DNA of 64,000 nucleotides from Leptotrichia sp. oral taxon 847 (GTDB lineage Bacteria; Fusobacteriota; Fusobacteriia; Fusobacteriales; Leptotrichiaceae): NCBI RefSeq assembly GCF_001553645.1, contig NZ_CP014231.1, positions 1,426,001 to 1,490,000 of the forward strand, read 5' to 3'. Shown piece by piece: positions 10,801 to 18,402 of this stretch (position 1 is its first letter; each line of letters starts with the position of its first letter). The notes under the pieces were generated by a model. It saw only the letters and a program-made list of their open reading frames with translations, ran no database searches and was not told where the DNA came from. The position numbers and the translations under genes were made by a program.

Positions 10801-11235
10801 TTTTAAGTTTTTCATTCAATCCAGAAAGTTACTAAAATAACAATTTTTTTCTATTCCTTTTTTAAGCAGAAGTGCTCATCGCCGCACCCCTGCACCCCGG
10901 CAAGGCTCAAGACATTTTTATGCACTGCCAAAAAACTCGCTTACGGCGGGGCAGTTTTGTCAGCACATAAAAATGCTCCAACGGTTTAAATTTTACTATT
11001 ATACAAAAGGTGTCGTGATTTTTTTGGAGTAAAGACGACTGTTTGAGCACGTTTAGTGCGAGTTTCGGCTTTGACGCAGAAAAAATGCTTAGACTGACGT
11101 GGGGATTATAAGGGAAAATGGCGGTCCTTTCCCCTTATGTAAAAAATAATATTAAACAAAATAACATCTTGTAATCAAAAATAAGCTAAAAAATTTGAAA
11201 TTAAAAAATCTGCCCCTAAAATTTTTAAACCATCA
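10801..11235 (+). repeat. Hairpin-rich intergenic repeat, copy A
   Basis: Fills most of the 640-base gap between the kinase-fold gene and the ECF operon. It shares long near-identical blocks with copies at 21967-22354 (inverted) and 24357-24731. It is visibly richer in GC than its surroundings and contains an imperfect palindrome around TTTTTATG..CATAAAAA (10914-10973), a second around TTTTTTGGAGTAAAG, and an end hairpin AAGGG..CCCTT (11109-11137). It has no open reading frame. Relative to copies B and C its left core differs (CTTACGGCGGGG), and its right core is the exact reverse complement of copy C's left core. Confidence 0.9.
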
Positions 11236-11251
11236 TATTATAAAATAGGGG

Positions 11252-11280
11252 TTGAAATATTGGGCAATATATTTTAAAAT
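11252..11280 (+). promoter_or_regulatory. Promoter and possible operator of the ECF operon
   Basis: TTGAAA (11252-11257), 17-base spacer, TAAAAT (11275-11280). The spacer holds a 14-base palindrome ATATTG-GG-CAATAT (11257-11270), a candidate repressor site. The leader to the ATG is under 40 bases, too short for a riboswitch. Confidence 0.65.
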
Positions 11281-11313
11281 ATAGAAAATAAAGATTTTTT
11301 TAGGAGGTTTGTT

Positions 11314-11913
11314 ATGAAAAGCATAAAAGAGGATTTTTCCTTGATGTCAAGTTTGCTGATACCGGTGGCGGTGGCTATTAATTTTACAGGTTTTGGGATT
11401 GCGAAACTTTTACAGTTGCCTATATTTCTTGATTCAATTGGATCGGTGTTTATTAGTCTTATTGCAGGGCCTTGGGTGGGGACAGTAACAGCAATTATTA
11501 CGAGTCTGATTACAGGAAGTTTTTCTCCAGAATATTTTGCATTTATACCTGTGGCAATATGTAATGCCTTAGTTGTAGGGGTTCTTGCAAAAATGAGAAC
11601 TAAGAATTTAGTAATAAAAACAATTATAGTAAGTTTGGCACTGGCTTCGGCTTCAATAATTGTATCTATTCCTATAATTATTAAAGTTTATGGAGGATTT
11701 ACAGGAAATGCTTCATCTGCAGTGGTAGTATTATTTAAAAGTATAGGATTTAGTTTGGAACAAGCAGTTGCGATAGCCACTATGCTTACAGAAGCGGCTG
11801 ATAAAATTGTAACAACAGTAATTTCTATATTAATTATAAAAAGCATGTCAGATAGATATTTAATAAAATTTAAATATGGAGAAAATTATATCTATAAGAA
11901 AAATGGAGAATAG
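11314..11913 (+). CDS. ECF transporter substrate-binding (S) component
   Basis: 199 residues with about six hydrophobic segments, the size and pattern of a vitamin-specific S subunit. Typical features are a conserved small-residue helix near the start (IPVAVAINFTGFGIAKLLQLPIFLDSIG) and the GPWVGTVTA segment. It binds substrate outside and is toppled by EcfT. It is the first gene of an operon with ecfT seven bases later, then both ATPases, so this is a dedicated (group I) system. The substrate cannot be read from sequence: no riboswitch and no biosynthetic neighbour are present. The ribosome site is AGGAGG. Confidence 0.82.
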   Translation: MKSIKEDFSLMSSLLIPVAVAINFTGFGIAKLLQLPIFLDSIGSVFISLIAGPWVGTVTAIITSLITGSFSPEYFAFIPVAICNALVVGVLAKMRTKNLVIKTIIVSLALASASIIVSIPIIIKVYGGFTGNASSAVVVLFKSIGFSLEQAVAIATMLTEAADKIVTTVISILIIKSMSDRYLIKFKYGENYIYKKNGE

Positions 11914-11919
11914 GAAGTT

Positions 11920-12672
11920 ATGATCAAAAATTTTTTTAGAAACTTGTATCCTCTTACGAAGTTCTATTTAGCCGCAGTATTGTTAATATCAGCATTTATA
12001 TTGCCAAACTATATTTATGGATATTTATTGATAGCAATTTGTGGAATTGTTGCCTATTTTTATGAAAAGTTGGGAATATACTTGAAAAGAGTGTTTTTTA
12101 GCCTATTTTTTCTAACTTTGATTATATTTGCTGTACAGGGGCTGATGATTCCTTCTAATGATATTATGGCAAAATTTGGTTTTATTACAGTATATAAGAC
12201 TGGGATAATAACTGCAGTAAGATTGACTTCCAAAATTGCAGCTCTAGTTTCTACTATAACAATGTTGACACTAATATCAAAAGCTAAAGAGTTCACAGTG
12301 GCTCTTGAAAAAAAAGGACTTAATCCTAAAGCGGCATTTATCTTGCTTTTATCGCTTCAAATGATACCAGAAATGAATAGACAGGCAAATATAATTTTAG
12401 ATTCACAAAAGTCCAGAGGGGTGGAAACAGAAGGAAATATCTTTGTGAGATTTAAAGCACTTATTCCTGTGTTTATTCCACTTGTGCTAGGATCAATTGT
12501 AAATACGGAGGAAAGAGCGATTACATTGGAAGCAAGAGGTTTTTCAATCGGAAAAAAAAGGACGATATTGAATGAACTGGAAGAAACAAAAAATGATAAA
12601 ATTGTAAAAATAATACTTGCTATTTTTATAATTTTGTGCGTTGTTTGGAGGATTTTATGGTTGTTGAAATAA
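11920..12672 (+). CDS. ecfT: ECF transporter transmembrane component EcfT
   Basis: 250 residues, with membrane helices at the N-terminus and C-terminus. The cytoplasmic part contains the two coupling motifs that dock the ATPases: SRG (in SQKSRGVE) and ARG (in EARGFSIG). It links the S component to EcfA1/EcfA2. The start follows the S gene by six bases, and its end overlaps the ecfA1 start by 16 bases, implying translational coupling. In the first motif serine replaces the usual alanine. Confidence 0.88.
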   Translation: MIKNFFRNLYPLTKFYLAAVLLISAFILPNYIYGYLLIAICGIVAYFYEKLGIYLKRVFFSLFFLTLIIFAVQGLMIPSNDIMAKFGFITVYKTGIITAVRLTSKIAALVSTITMLTLISKAKEFTVALEKKGLNPKAAFILLLSLQMIPEMNRQANIILDSQKSRGVETEGNIFVRFKALIPVFIPLVLGSIVNTEERAITLEARGFSIGKKRTILNELEETKNDKIVKIILAIFIILCVVWRILWLLK

Positions 12673-13493
12673 AAAATTTTAGTTATAAATATCCGCTGGA
12701 AGATAAAAATGTTTTGGAAAATCTAAATTTAAAGATTGAAAAAGGCGAGTTCTGGGCGATTATTGGAAAAAATGGAAGTGGAAAAACGACCCTTTGTAAT
12801 GCTCTTAGAAGATTTGTGCCAGATTTTTACAAAGGAGAAATGGCTGGAGAAATTATAGTTGATGGGAAGAACTTAAAAGATTTTGGAGTCGAAGAGCTTG
12901 TAACGAAAATTGGTTTTGTATTTCAAAATCCATTTACACAAATTAGCGGAGTAAAGGATACTGTTTTTGGCGAAATTGCTTATGGCTTGGAAAATCTTGC
13001 AGTTGAAAAAGAAGAAATAATAAAAAGGGTAAATGAAACATTGCAGTTACTTGAAATAGAGCATTTAAAGGATAAAAATCCGCAAGAGATGTCAGGAGGT
13101 CAAAAGCAACGGGTTGCATTGGCTTCAATCATCGTGATGGACCCTGAAATATTGGTAATCGATGAGCCTACTTCACAGCTTGATCCAAAAGGAACGCAGG
13201 ATATTTTCAAAATAATAAATATTATGGCAAAAAAAGGAAAAACGATAATTTTAGTGGAGCACAAACTGGAATTAATCGCTCAGTATGCTGAAAAAGTTGT
13301 AGTTTTGGACAAAGGAAAAATAATTTTGAGTGGAGATAAAAAAGAAATTTTAAATAATAGACTTCTTGAAGAAAAGGGAATAGGAATGCCACAGTATTCA
13401 AAACTTTTCTACGAACTTATAAAAGTGGGAAAAGCAAAGTTTGAAGAAATTCCGATAACCAAGGGAAAGACAGTGGAATTATTGAAAAAATAA
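12657..13493 (+). CDS. ecfA1: ECF transporter ATPase EcfA1
   Basis: 278 residues. Walker A GKNGSGKTT, Q-loop in VFQNPFTQISG, an intact signature MSGGQKQRV, Walker B ILVIDEP, D-loop SQLDP and switch histidine in VEHKLE are all present. A longer frame starts at 12636, but the GGAGGA site (12647-12652) fixes the start at ATG 12657, inside the end of ecfT. This is the fully motif-complete half of the ATPase pair; its partner is the gene at 14959. Confidence 0.9.
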   Translation: MVVEIKNFSYKYPLEDKNVLENLNLKIEKGEFWAIIGKNGSGKTTLCNALRRFVPDFYKGEMAGEIIVDGKNLKDFGVEELVTKIGFVFQNPFTQISGVKDTVFGEIAYGLENLAVEKEEIIKRVNETLQLLEIEHLKDKNPQEMSGGQKQRVALASIIVMDPEILVIDEPTSQLDPKGTQDIFKIINIMAKKGKTIILVEHKLELIAQYAEKVVVLDKGKIILSGDKKEILNNRLLEEKGIGMPQYSKLFYELIKVGKAKFEEIPITKGKTVELLKK

Positions 13494-13554
13494 AGTAACA
13501 AAAAATAAAAATTGTTAAGCAAATCTTAAAAATATTTGTTAAAAAGGAAAAATT

Positions 13555-14117
13555 ATGAAATCAAAAGATTTGAAAAATAGAATTGTGCTTGTAAAAGGCG
13601 ATATTACCGAATATCCAGCTGATGTAATTGTAAATGCTGCAAATTCTTCTTTACTTGGAGGAAGCGGTGTCGATGGTGCGATTCATAGAAAAGGCGGGAA
13701 GGAAATAGCCAAAGATTGTCAAAAATACGAAATACTCAAGGAAAATGCGATGTTGGTAAAGCTGTTATTACAAGGGCAGGAAATATGCCTTTCAAAAATG
13801 TAATTCACACAGTTGGGCCTGTCTGGCAGTCAGGAAAAAATAATGAAGCAAAATTATTTGCAGAAAAGTTGTTAAAAAAAGCCTATATTTCAAGTTTAGA
13901 ATTGGCTGAAAAAAATAAACTGAAAAATATTTCATTTCCAAATATTTCGACAGGAGTGTACAGATTTCCAAAAGATTTAGCTGCAAAAACAGCTATTAAT
14001 GCTGTAGTAGAATATTTGGAGAAAAGCGATTTTATAGAAAAGGTAAATTTTGTATGTTTTGAAAATGAAAATTTTAAGATTTATCAAAAATTACTGGAAG
14101 AGAAAGGGATTTTATGA
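13555..14117 (+). pseudogene. Macro-domain protein (O-acetyl-ADP-ribose deacetylase type), frameshifted
   Basis: The N-terminal part (13555 onward) carries the ADP-ribose-binding motif [19 protein letters not shown]. The C-terminal part (to 14117) carries [21 protein letters not shown] and FPNISTGVYRFP. The two lie in different frames and switch at a run of five A (13721-13725); one more A would yield a continuous 187-residue protein, a normal length for the YmdB/macro family. As it stands, translation ends at 13803. The family removes ADP-ribose or O-acetyl-ADP-ribose. It lies inside the ECF operon, with an AAGGA ribosome site, and its stop overlaps the next gene's ATG. Real decay or a sequence error are both possible. 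Confidence 0.8.
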
Positions 14118-14926
14118 AAGAGGGGAAACTGAAAAAAATTATAAAAATAGACTGGACTATATTTTATTCCAAACCAAGAATACAAATTTTAGGAATTTTG
14201 ATATTTTTGGATATAATGTTGCTTTTCTCAGTGACAAAAGAAATGGAAAAAGGCTTTAGCATATCTTCTGTTTCAACTTCAATAGTCTTATTTATACTAT
14301 TTATATTATTAAATGGATTGTTTATTTTTTATTACAAAAATAAATTTCCTAATATAGAATTTTATGATGATTATTTTATTTTCAAAAAAGAGAAAGTGTA
14401 TTATGAAAATTTAAAATATTTTTTCTTTAAGGATAATAGAGTATTTCAAATGAAGAAATTTTCTAAAATTTTGTATAGACCTGATGGCGGTAATTGGAAA
14501 AAGATAGATGGAAGCGGGTATGATTATGACTTATTTTCAGTATTTCAAAAATGTTTTTTAGAAAAAAATTTTTCAAAAGCAGTAGAAAAGATTGAAAATG
14601 GCGGAGTTGAGATTTTTCCATTTCAAAATCAAGGTTTTGTGAAAAATAAATTTTTATTTTCAAGTGAAGAAGGATTGCAGGAATTGACTCAGATTTTTGA
14701 AAGTTCACCCAAAATACAAGTGTCGAATAAATCTGTAACATTTGATAATGAGATTTATAATTGGGAAAATTATAATATTGAATTTGAAATCGGCACAATT
14801 ACAGTAAGTGATTTGAAAAAGAATACGATTCTTGAAATTGAAGCTAAAAATACAGTAATTTGTCAGGAAATTTTATTAAAAAACTTAATAGAAAATTTTG
14901 ATAAAAAATATCCTAAATTCTATTAG
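14114..14926 (+). CDS. Two-helix membrane protein of unknown function
   Basis: 270 residues, not recognised. Two membrane helices lie near residues 26-42 (ILGILIFLDIMLLFSV) and 55-75 (IVLFILFILLNGLFIFYY), followed by about 195 residues rich in Phe, Lys, Asp and Glu that should be cytoplasmic. The start codon overlaps the macro gene's stop as ATGA, so translation is probably coupled. It sits between the two ECF ATPase genes, which suggests co-expression with the transporter but does not show a role in it. Confidence 0.6.
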   Translation: MKEGKLKKIIKIDWTIFYSKPRIQILGILIFLDIMLLFSVTKEMEKGFSISSVSTSIVLFILFILLNGLFIFYYKNKFPNIEFYDDYFIFKKEKVYYENLKYFFFKDNRVFQMKKFSKILYRPDGGNWKKIDGSGYDYDLFSVFQKCFLEKNFSKAVEKIENGGVEIFPFQNQGFVKNKFLFSSEEGLQELTQIFESSPKIQVSNKSVTFDNEIYNWENYNIEFEIGTITVSDLKKNTILEIEAKNTVICQEILLKNLIENFDKKYPKFY

Positions 14927-14958
14927 AAAATAAGAAAATTTTTAAAGGAGAGATAATT

Positions 14959-15756
14959 ATGAGTTTTATTACTGTAAAAAATTTGAGTTTTAAATATCCT
15001 AATGGTACAGAAAATGTGCTTAATGATGTTTCTCTTGAAGTTGAAAAAGGAGAAAAACTTGCAATTATTGGACAAAATGGAGCTGGGAAGACGACTTTTG
15101 TGAAGATGTTAAATGGACTTTTAAAGGCGGAAAAAGGAGAAGTGGTTGTTGACGGTTGGAATACTAAAGATTTTTCTGTGGCTAAGATGAGCAAAAAGGT
15201 CGGATATGTGTTTCAAAATCCGATGGATCAAATCTTTCACAACAATGTTTTTGACGAAATTGCCTTCGGAGCAAAAAAGTTAAAATATTCTAGGGAAAAA
15301 CTTGATATCCTTGTGGAAAAAGCGATGAGACTTACTAAACTTAGTGAGTTTAAAAAGGAAAATCCTTACAATCTTCCTTATTCGATGAGAAAATTTGTAA
15401 CTATTGCGTCCATTATCGCTATGGACTGTGATATCATAATTATGGACGAGCCAACTGCTGGACAGGATTATTTTGGTATGCAAGTTTTGCACAATTTGAT
15501 TGAAGGATTGAATAAAGAAGGGAAAACTGTAATTACGATAACTCACGATATGGAATTTGTTGTGAATAATTTTGACAGAATAGTTGTTATGACAAATGGA
15601 AAAATAATTGCAGATGGCGATAAAAGAGATATTTTTTGGGATTTGGAAATTCTAAAAAAAGCTATGTTAAAACAGCCAAATATAAGTGACTTGGCACGAG
15701 AAATTAATCTAAATAAAAATATCCTGTCAATTGAAGAATTTGTGGAAAGTTATTAG
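14959..15756 (+). CDS. ecfA2: ECF transporter ATPase EcfA2 with degenerate signature motif
   Basis: 265 residues. Walker A GQNGAGKTT, Q-loop VFQNPMDQIFH, Walker B IIIMDEPTAGQD and switch histidine ITHDME are intact. The ABC signature, normally LSGGQ, reads LPYSMRKFV. With EcfA1 supplying an intact signature, the heterodimer would have one canonical and one altered ATP site. The ribosome site is AAGGAGAG. It is the last gene of the ECF operon; recG begins 19 bases after its stop. Confidence 0.88.
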   Translation: MSFITVKNLSFKYPNGTENVLNDVSLEVEKGEKLAIIGQNGAGKTTFVKMLNGLLKAEKGEVVVDGWNTKDFSVAKMSKKVGYVFQNPMDQIFHNNVFDEIAFGAKKLKYSREKLDILVEKAMRLTKLSEFKKENPYNLPYSMRKFVTIASIIAMDCDIIIMDEPTAGQDYFGMQVLHNLIEGLNKEGKTVITITHDMEFVVNNFDRIVVMTNGKIIADGDKRDIFWDLEILKKAMLKQPNISDLAREINLNKNILSIEEFVESY

Positions 15757-15775
15757 TTTTACTGGGGGTGAGAGT

Positions 15776-16440
15776 GTGAGTGCATATTCTTTGCTTTATA
15801 AAAATATTGATGAAGTAAAAATCAAGGGAGTTACAAAAACAAATCTTCCAAAATTAAAGACATTGGGAATTGAAACAGTCTATAATTTGTTTTATCATTT
15901 TCCGAGAGCGTATGAGAATAGAGATAATTATAAAAAGATAAACGAGGTTTTGGATGAGGAATTTGTCATTTTAAAAGGGACGGTTGTAAATATTGCAAAT
16001 AGATTTTCAAAAAGAGGAATGGTTATGGTGTCGGCGGTTTTGAGTGATGGGACTGGAATGATGGAACTTCTCTGGTTTAACAACCGCTATGTGAAAAACA
16101 ATGTAAAAGTTGGAAATGAAATTATGGTTTACGGAAAAGTTAAAAAAGGGATGAAATTACAAATTATAAATCCTGAGTATAAAAAAATTGATGAAAAGTA
16201 TTTTGATCCCAAAAAAGAAAATCAAATTTTGCCAATTTATCCATCAACGGAGTCTCTTCGTCAAATTTCAATAAGAAAAATTATTGAAGCTGCGCTAAAT
16301 AGCTATGGATATTTGCTTTATGAAAATATGCCAAATGAATTTTTAAAAAAAGAGAAAATTATTGGTAGAAAAGAGGCGATGCTAAATATTCATTTTCCAG
16401 AAAATGAAACAAAAAAGGAAGAAGCGCAAAAAAGATTTAT
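15776..16440 (+). CDS. recG: RecG helicase, exon 1 (upstream of IStron)
   Basis: N-terminal wedge/OB part of the ATP-dependent DNA helicase RecG, which remodels stalled forks and Holliday junctions. A GTG start at 15776 is preferred over an upstream frame opening at 15731, because GGGGGTGAG (15764-15772) is a good ribosome site and the upstream region lies in ecfA2. The reading frame runs into the insertion and stops at once (TAA 16445-16447). Joining base 16440 to 18403 gives 2,064 nt, exactly 688 codons with stop and a normal RecG length, and creates RFMFEE at the junction. Function therefore depends on splicing of the inserted intron. Confidence 0.9.
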
Positions 16441-16940
16441 TAAATAATGCAAGAACACTCGCGACTTTTAGTCGTGAGATGAATTGTTTGAGAATTTTAG
16501 TAAGCATATAGGGAAACTTGTATGTAGACACAGAAAGAACTGTGCAACAAAGAAACTGAATTGCTGGGAACTCTTAAAGCTGGTATAACCACAACATAGC
16601 AATCTTACTCATAAGAGGCAAATGTGAAGGTAGCGAAAGCAGAAAAAATATACTAGATGGTGCAAGGTTAAATCCTAAACACTGAGCCATATAGAAAGGC
16701 ATACAATAGACAATCAGCAGCTAAGCCTGAAAAGGAAAGTTCAACGACTATCCCTCGTGAGGGGAGTACAATACAAGCGATTGGTATTGGAAGTGGTTTC
16801 GCCTAAGTCCTTGAAATAGGATATGGATAAGATATAGTCTGTGCTTGTTAGAGATAACAAGAAGTTTAAGATATTCTTTTCTCCTTAACTTGTTAAGGAG
16901 TGAAAATATTAGGAGAACTGCATAAGTAGTAGCGAACTTA
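16441..16940 (+). ncRNA. Group I intron catalytic core, copy 1
   Basis: The four classic conserved elements appear in order: P (AATTGCTGGGAA, 16559-16570), Q (AATCAGCAGCTAAGCC, 16712-16727), R (GTTCAACGACTA, 16739-16750) and S (AAGATATAGTC, 16829-16839). P4 can form from TGCTG with CAGCA, and P7 from GACTAT (16746-16751) with ATAGTC (16834-16839). A candidate internal guide GTAAG (16500-16504) can pair with exon TTTAT through G-U at the splice site. The 3' end of the intron is displaced to 18402, beyond tnpB. The 3' limit of the core at about 16940 is approximate. Confidence 0.88.
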
Positions 16941-16953
16941 TGTGAACGACACT

Positions 16954-16976
16954 TCCCACTGTTGTGGGGTTTTAAA
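16954..16976 (+). terminator. Hairpin with T run between intron core and tnpB
   Basis: CCCAC-TGTT-GTGGG followed by GTTTT. It is conserved in the second copy (about 51717-51736). It may be a ribozyme peripheral stem, a weak terminator that limits read-through into tnpB, or both. Confidence 0.5.
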
Positions 16977-17078
16977 AACTTTAAAAATATTTAAAAATAA
17001 ATAAAAAATATTACTTTTTAATAGTTAAAATGTAGAATATATAGTATAATATCTCTGATGAAAAGGAGGTGATTATAT

Positions 17079-18323
17079 ATGTATTTAACATTAAAACAAC
17101 AGGTAAAACATCTTAGTAAAAAAGAGTTTAGAATTTTAAAATATCTATCTCATATAGCCAAGAACTTAACTAATGAAGCTATATATAATGTTAGACAATA
17201 CTATTTTAATAAGAAAAAGTATTTAAGTTATAATGAAAACTATAAAATACTTAAAAATAGTGAGAATTACAAGAAATTAAATTCTAATATGGCTCAACAA
17301 ATTATAAAAGAAGTAGACGGAAGTTTTAAATCATTTTTTGGACTTTTAAAACTTGCTAAGAATGGTCAATATAATTGTAAAGTAAAATTACCTAAATATC
17401 TTGCTAAAGATGGTTTTACAACTCTTGTTATAGGTTTTGTTAGATTAAAAGATGGTATGCTGATAGTTCCTTATTCAAATTCGTTTAAGAAAACTCATCA
17501 GGAAGTTAAAATTAAGCTGCCACCAGTATTAAAAGACAAGAAGATAAAAGAGATTAGAATAATACCCAAACAACATTCTAGGTACTTTGAAATTCAATAT
17601 ACTTATGAAGTAGAAGAAGTTCAAAGGAAATTAAATAAAGAAAATGGACTAGGAATTGATTTAGGTATAGATAATCTTTGTACTTGTGTTACAAATACTG
17701 GAGCTTCATTCATAATAGATGGGAGAAAATTAAAATCAATAAATCAATACTATAACAAGATAAATGCAAAATTACAAAGCATAAAAAATAAGCAAAAGAC
17801 CTTCCGAACAACATTAAGGCAAAAGAGAATAGCTAGAAAGAGAAATAATCGCATAGAAGGTTATCTTTCAAAAGCAGCAAGAATAATTGTAAATTATTGT
17901 CTTAATAATGATATAGGAAAGATAGTTCTAGGATATAATGAGGATTTTCAAAGAAATTCAAATATAGGAAGTATAAATAATCAAAATTTTGTGAATATAC
18001 CATATGGAAAATTAAGAGATAAATTAATATATCTATGTAAACTATATGGAATGGAATTTAAACTACAAGAAGAAAGTTATACATCAAAAGCAAGTTTTTT
18101 TGATGGAGATGAAATCCCAATATACGATAAAGAAAATCAAAAAGAATATAAATTCAGTGGAAAAAGAATAAAAAGAGGACTATATCAAACAAGTAAAGGA
18201 TATCAATTAAATGCAGATTGTAACGGAGCATTAAACATATTAAGAAAAAGTAAAGTTGTGGATTTAAGCGTCCTATACAATAGAGGTGAGCTGAACACGC
18301 CTAAAAGAATAAGGGTAGTGTAA
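17079..18323 (+). CDS. tnpB: TnpB, RNA-guided nuclease of IStron 1
   Basis: 414 residues. RuvC-like catalytic residues are visible at D194 (GIDLGID), E288 (GYNEDF) and D380 (NADCNGALN). The zinc-ribbon region between about 331 and 380 has no CxxC pairs ([15 protein letters not shown] instead of SYTSQ-C-x2-C), as in some clostridial relatives. TnpB proteins cut DNA next to a short TAM using an RNA made from the element's right end, which favours element retention. The gene has its own promoter (TATAAT near 17043) and a strong AAGGAGGTGA ribosome site. It is the same length within one residue as, and highly similar to, the copy at 51841. Confidence 0.92.
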   Translation: MYLTLKQQVKHLSKKEFRILKYLSHIAKNLTNEAIYNVRQYYFNKKKYLSYNENYKILKNSENYKKLNSNMAQQIIKEVDGSFKSFFGLLKLAKNGQYNCKVKLPKYLAKDGFTTLVIGFVRLKDGMLIVPYSNSFKKTHQEVKIKLPPVLKDKKIKEIRIIPKQHSRYFEIQYTYEVEEVQRKLNKENGLGIDLGIDNLCTCVTNTGASFIIDGRKLKSINQYYNKINAKLQSIKNKQKTFRTTLRQKRIARKRNNRIEGYLSKAARIIVNYCLNNDIGKIVLGYNEDFQRNSNIGSINNQNFVNIPYGKLRDKLIYLCKLYGMEFKLQEESYTSKASFFDGDEIPIYDKENQKEYKFSGKRIKRGLYQTSKGYQLNADCNGALNILRKSKVVDLSVLYNRGELNTPKRIRVV

Positions 18324-18402
18324 AACTATCAAACTTCTTAGAAAATTTTTAAATAATTTTAAAGATTTTAGAACCCCGCGACGTAAGAAATGGGAGGTTC
18401 AG
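18240..18402 (+). ncRNA. Candidate omega RNA scaffold of IStron 1
   Basis: The 3' part of tnpB and the right end are highly conserved between the two elements down to the final G, including the GAACC..GGTTC hairpin. In IS605/TnpB systems this region is the guide-RNA scaffold, and the guide is the flanking DNA, here starting GTTTGAGGAAATTTTA at 18403. The 5' limit is a guess. Confidence 0.5.

Larger units (their letters stand above)
16441..18402 (+). mobile_element. IStron 1: group I intron plus tnpB, inserted in recG
   Basis: 1,962 bases lying in the coding direction of recG. It follows TTTAT (16436-16440) with no target duplication, as expected for IS200/IS605-type transposition. It opens with a hairpin CTCGCGAC/GTCGTGAG (16458-16478), continues with a group I intron core, then tnpB, and closes with a hairpin GAACC/GGTTC (18371-18400) and a terminal G. 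The ends agree with both rule sets: the 5' exon ends in U and the intron ends in G. There is no tnpA, so movement would need a transposase in trans. The second copy is at 51216-53172. The architecture matches the CdISt1 IStron class of Clostridioides difficile. Confidence 0.9.

Noticed and set aside
11236-11313. Riboswitch upstream of the ECF operon
   Set aside because: The likely transcription start leaves fewer than 40 bases before the ATG, with no room for an aptamer.
16441-16441. Alternative element boundary one base to the right (target TTTATT)
   Set aside because: It also keeps both frames, but then the last base of the element would be G in one copy and A in the other; the TTTAT reading gives identical ends and the terminal G that group I introns require.
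16441-17078. Group II intron or retron RNA
   Set aside because: No reverse transcriptase and no domain V-like hairpin; the motifs AAGATATAGTC and GTTCAACGACTA are those of group I introns.
16441-18402. Plain IS element that inactivates recG and metF
   Set aside because: Both genes are otherwise intact, both junctions restore the frame exactly, and the element contains group I intron core motifs ending at a terminal G; a splicing element explains this better.
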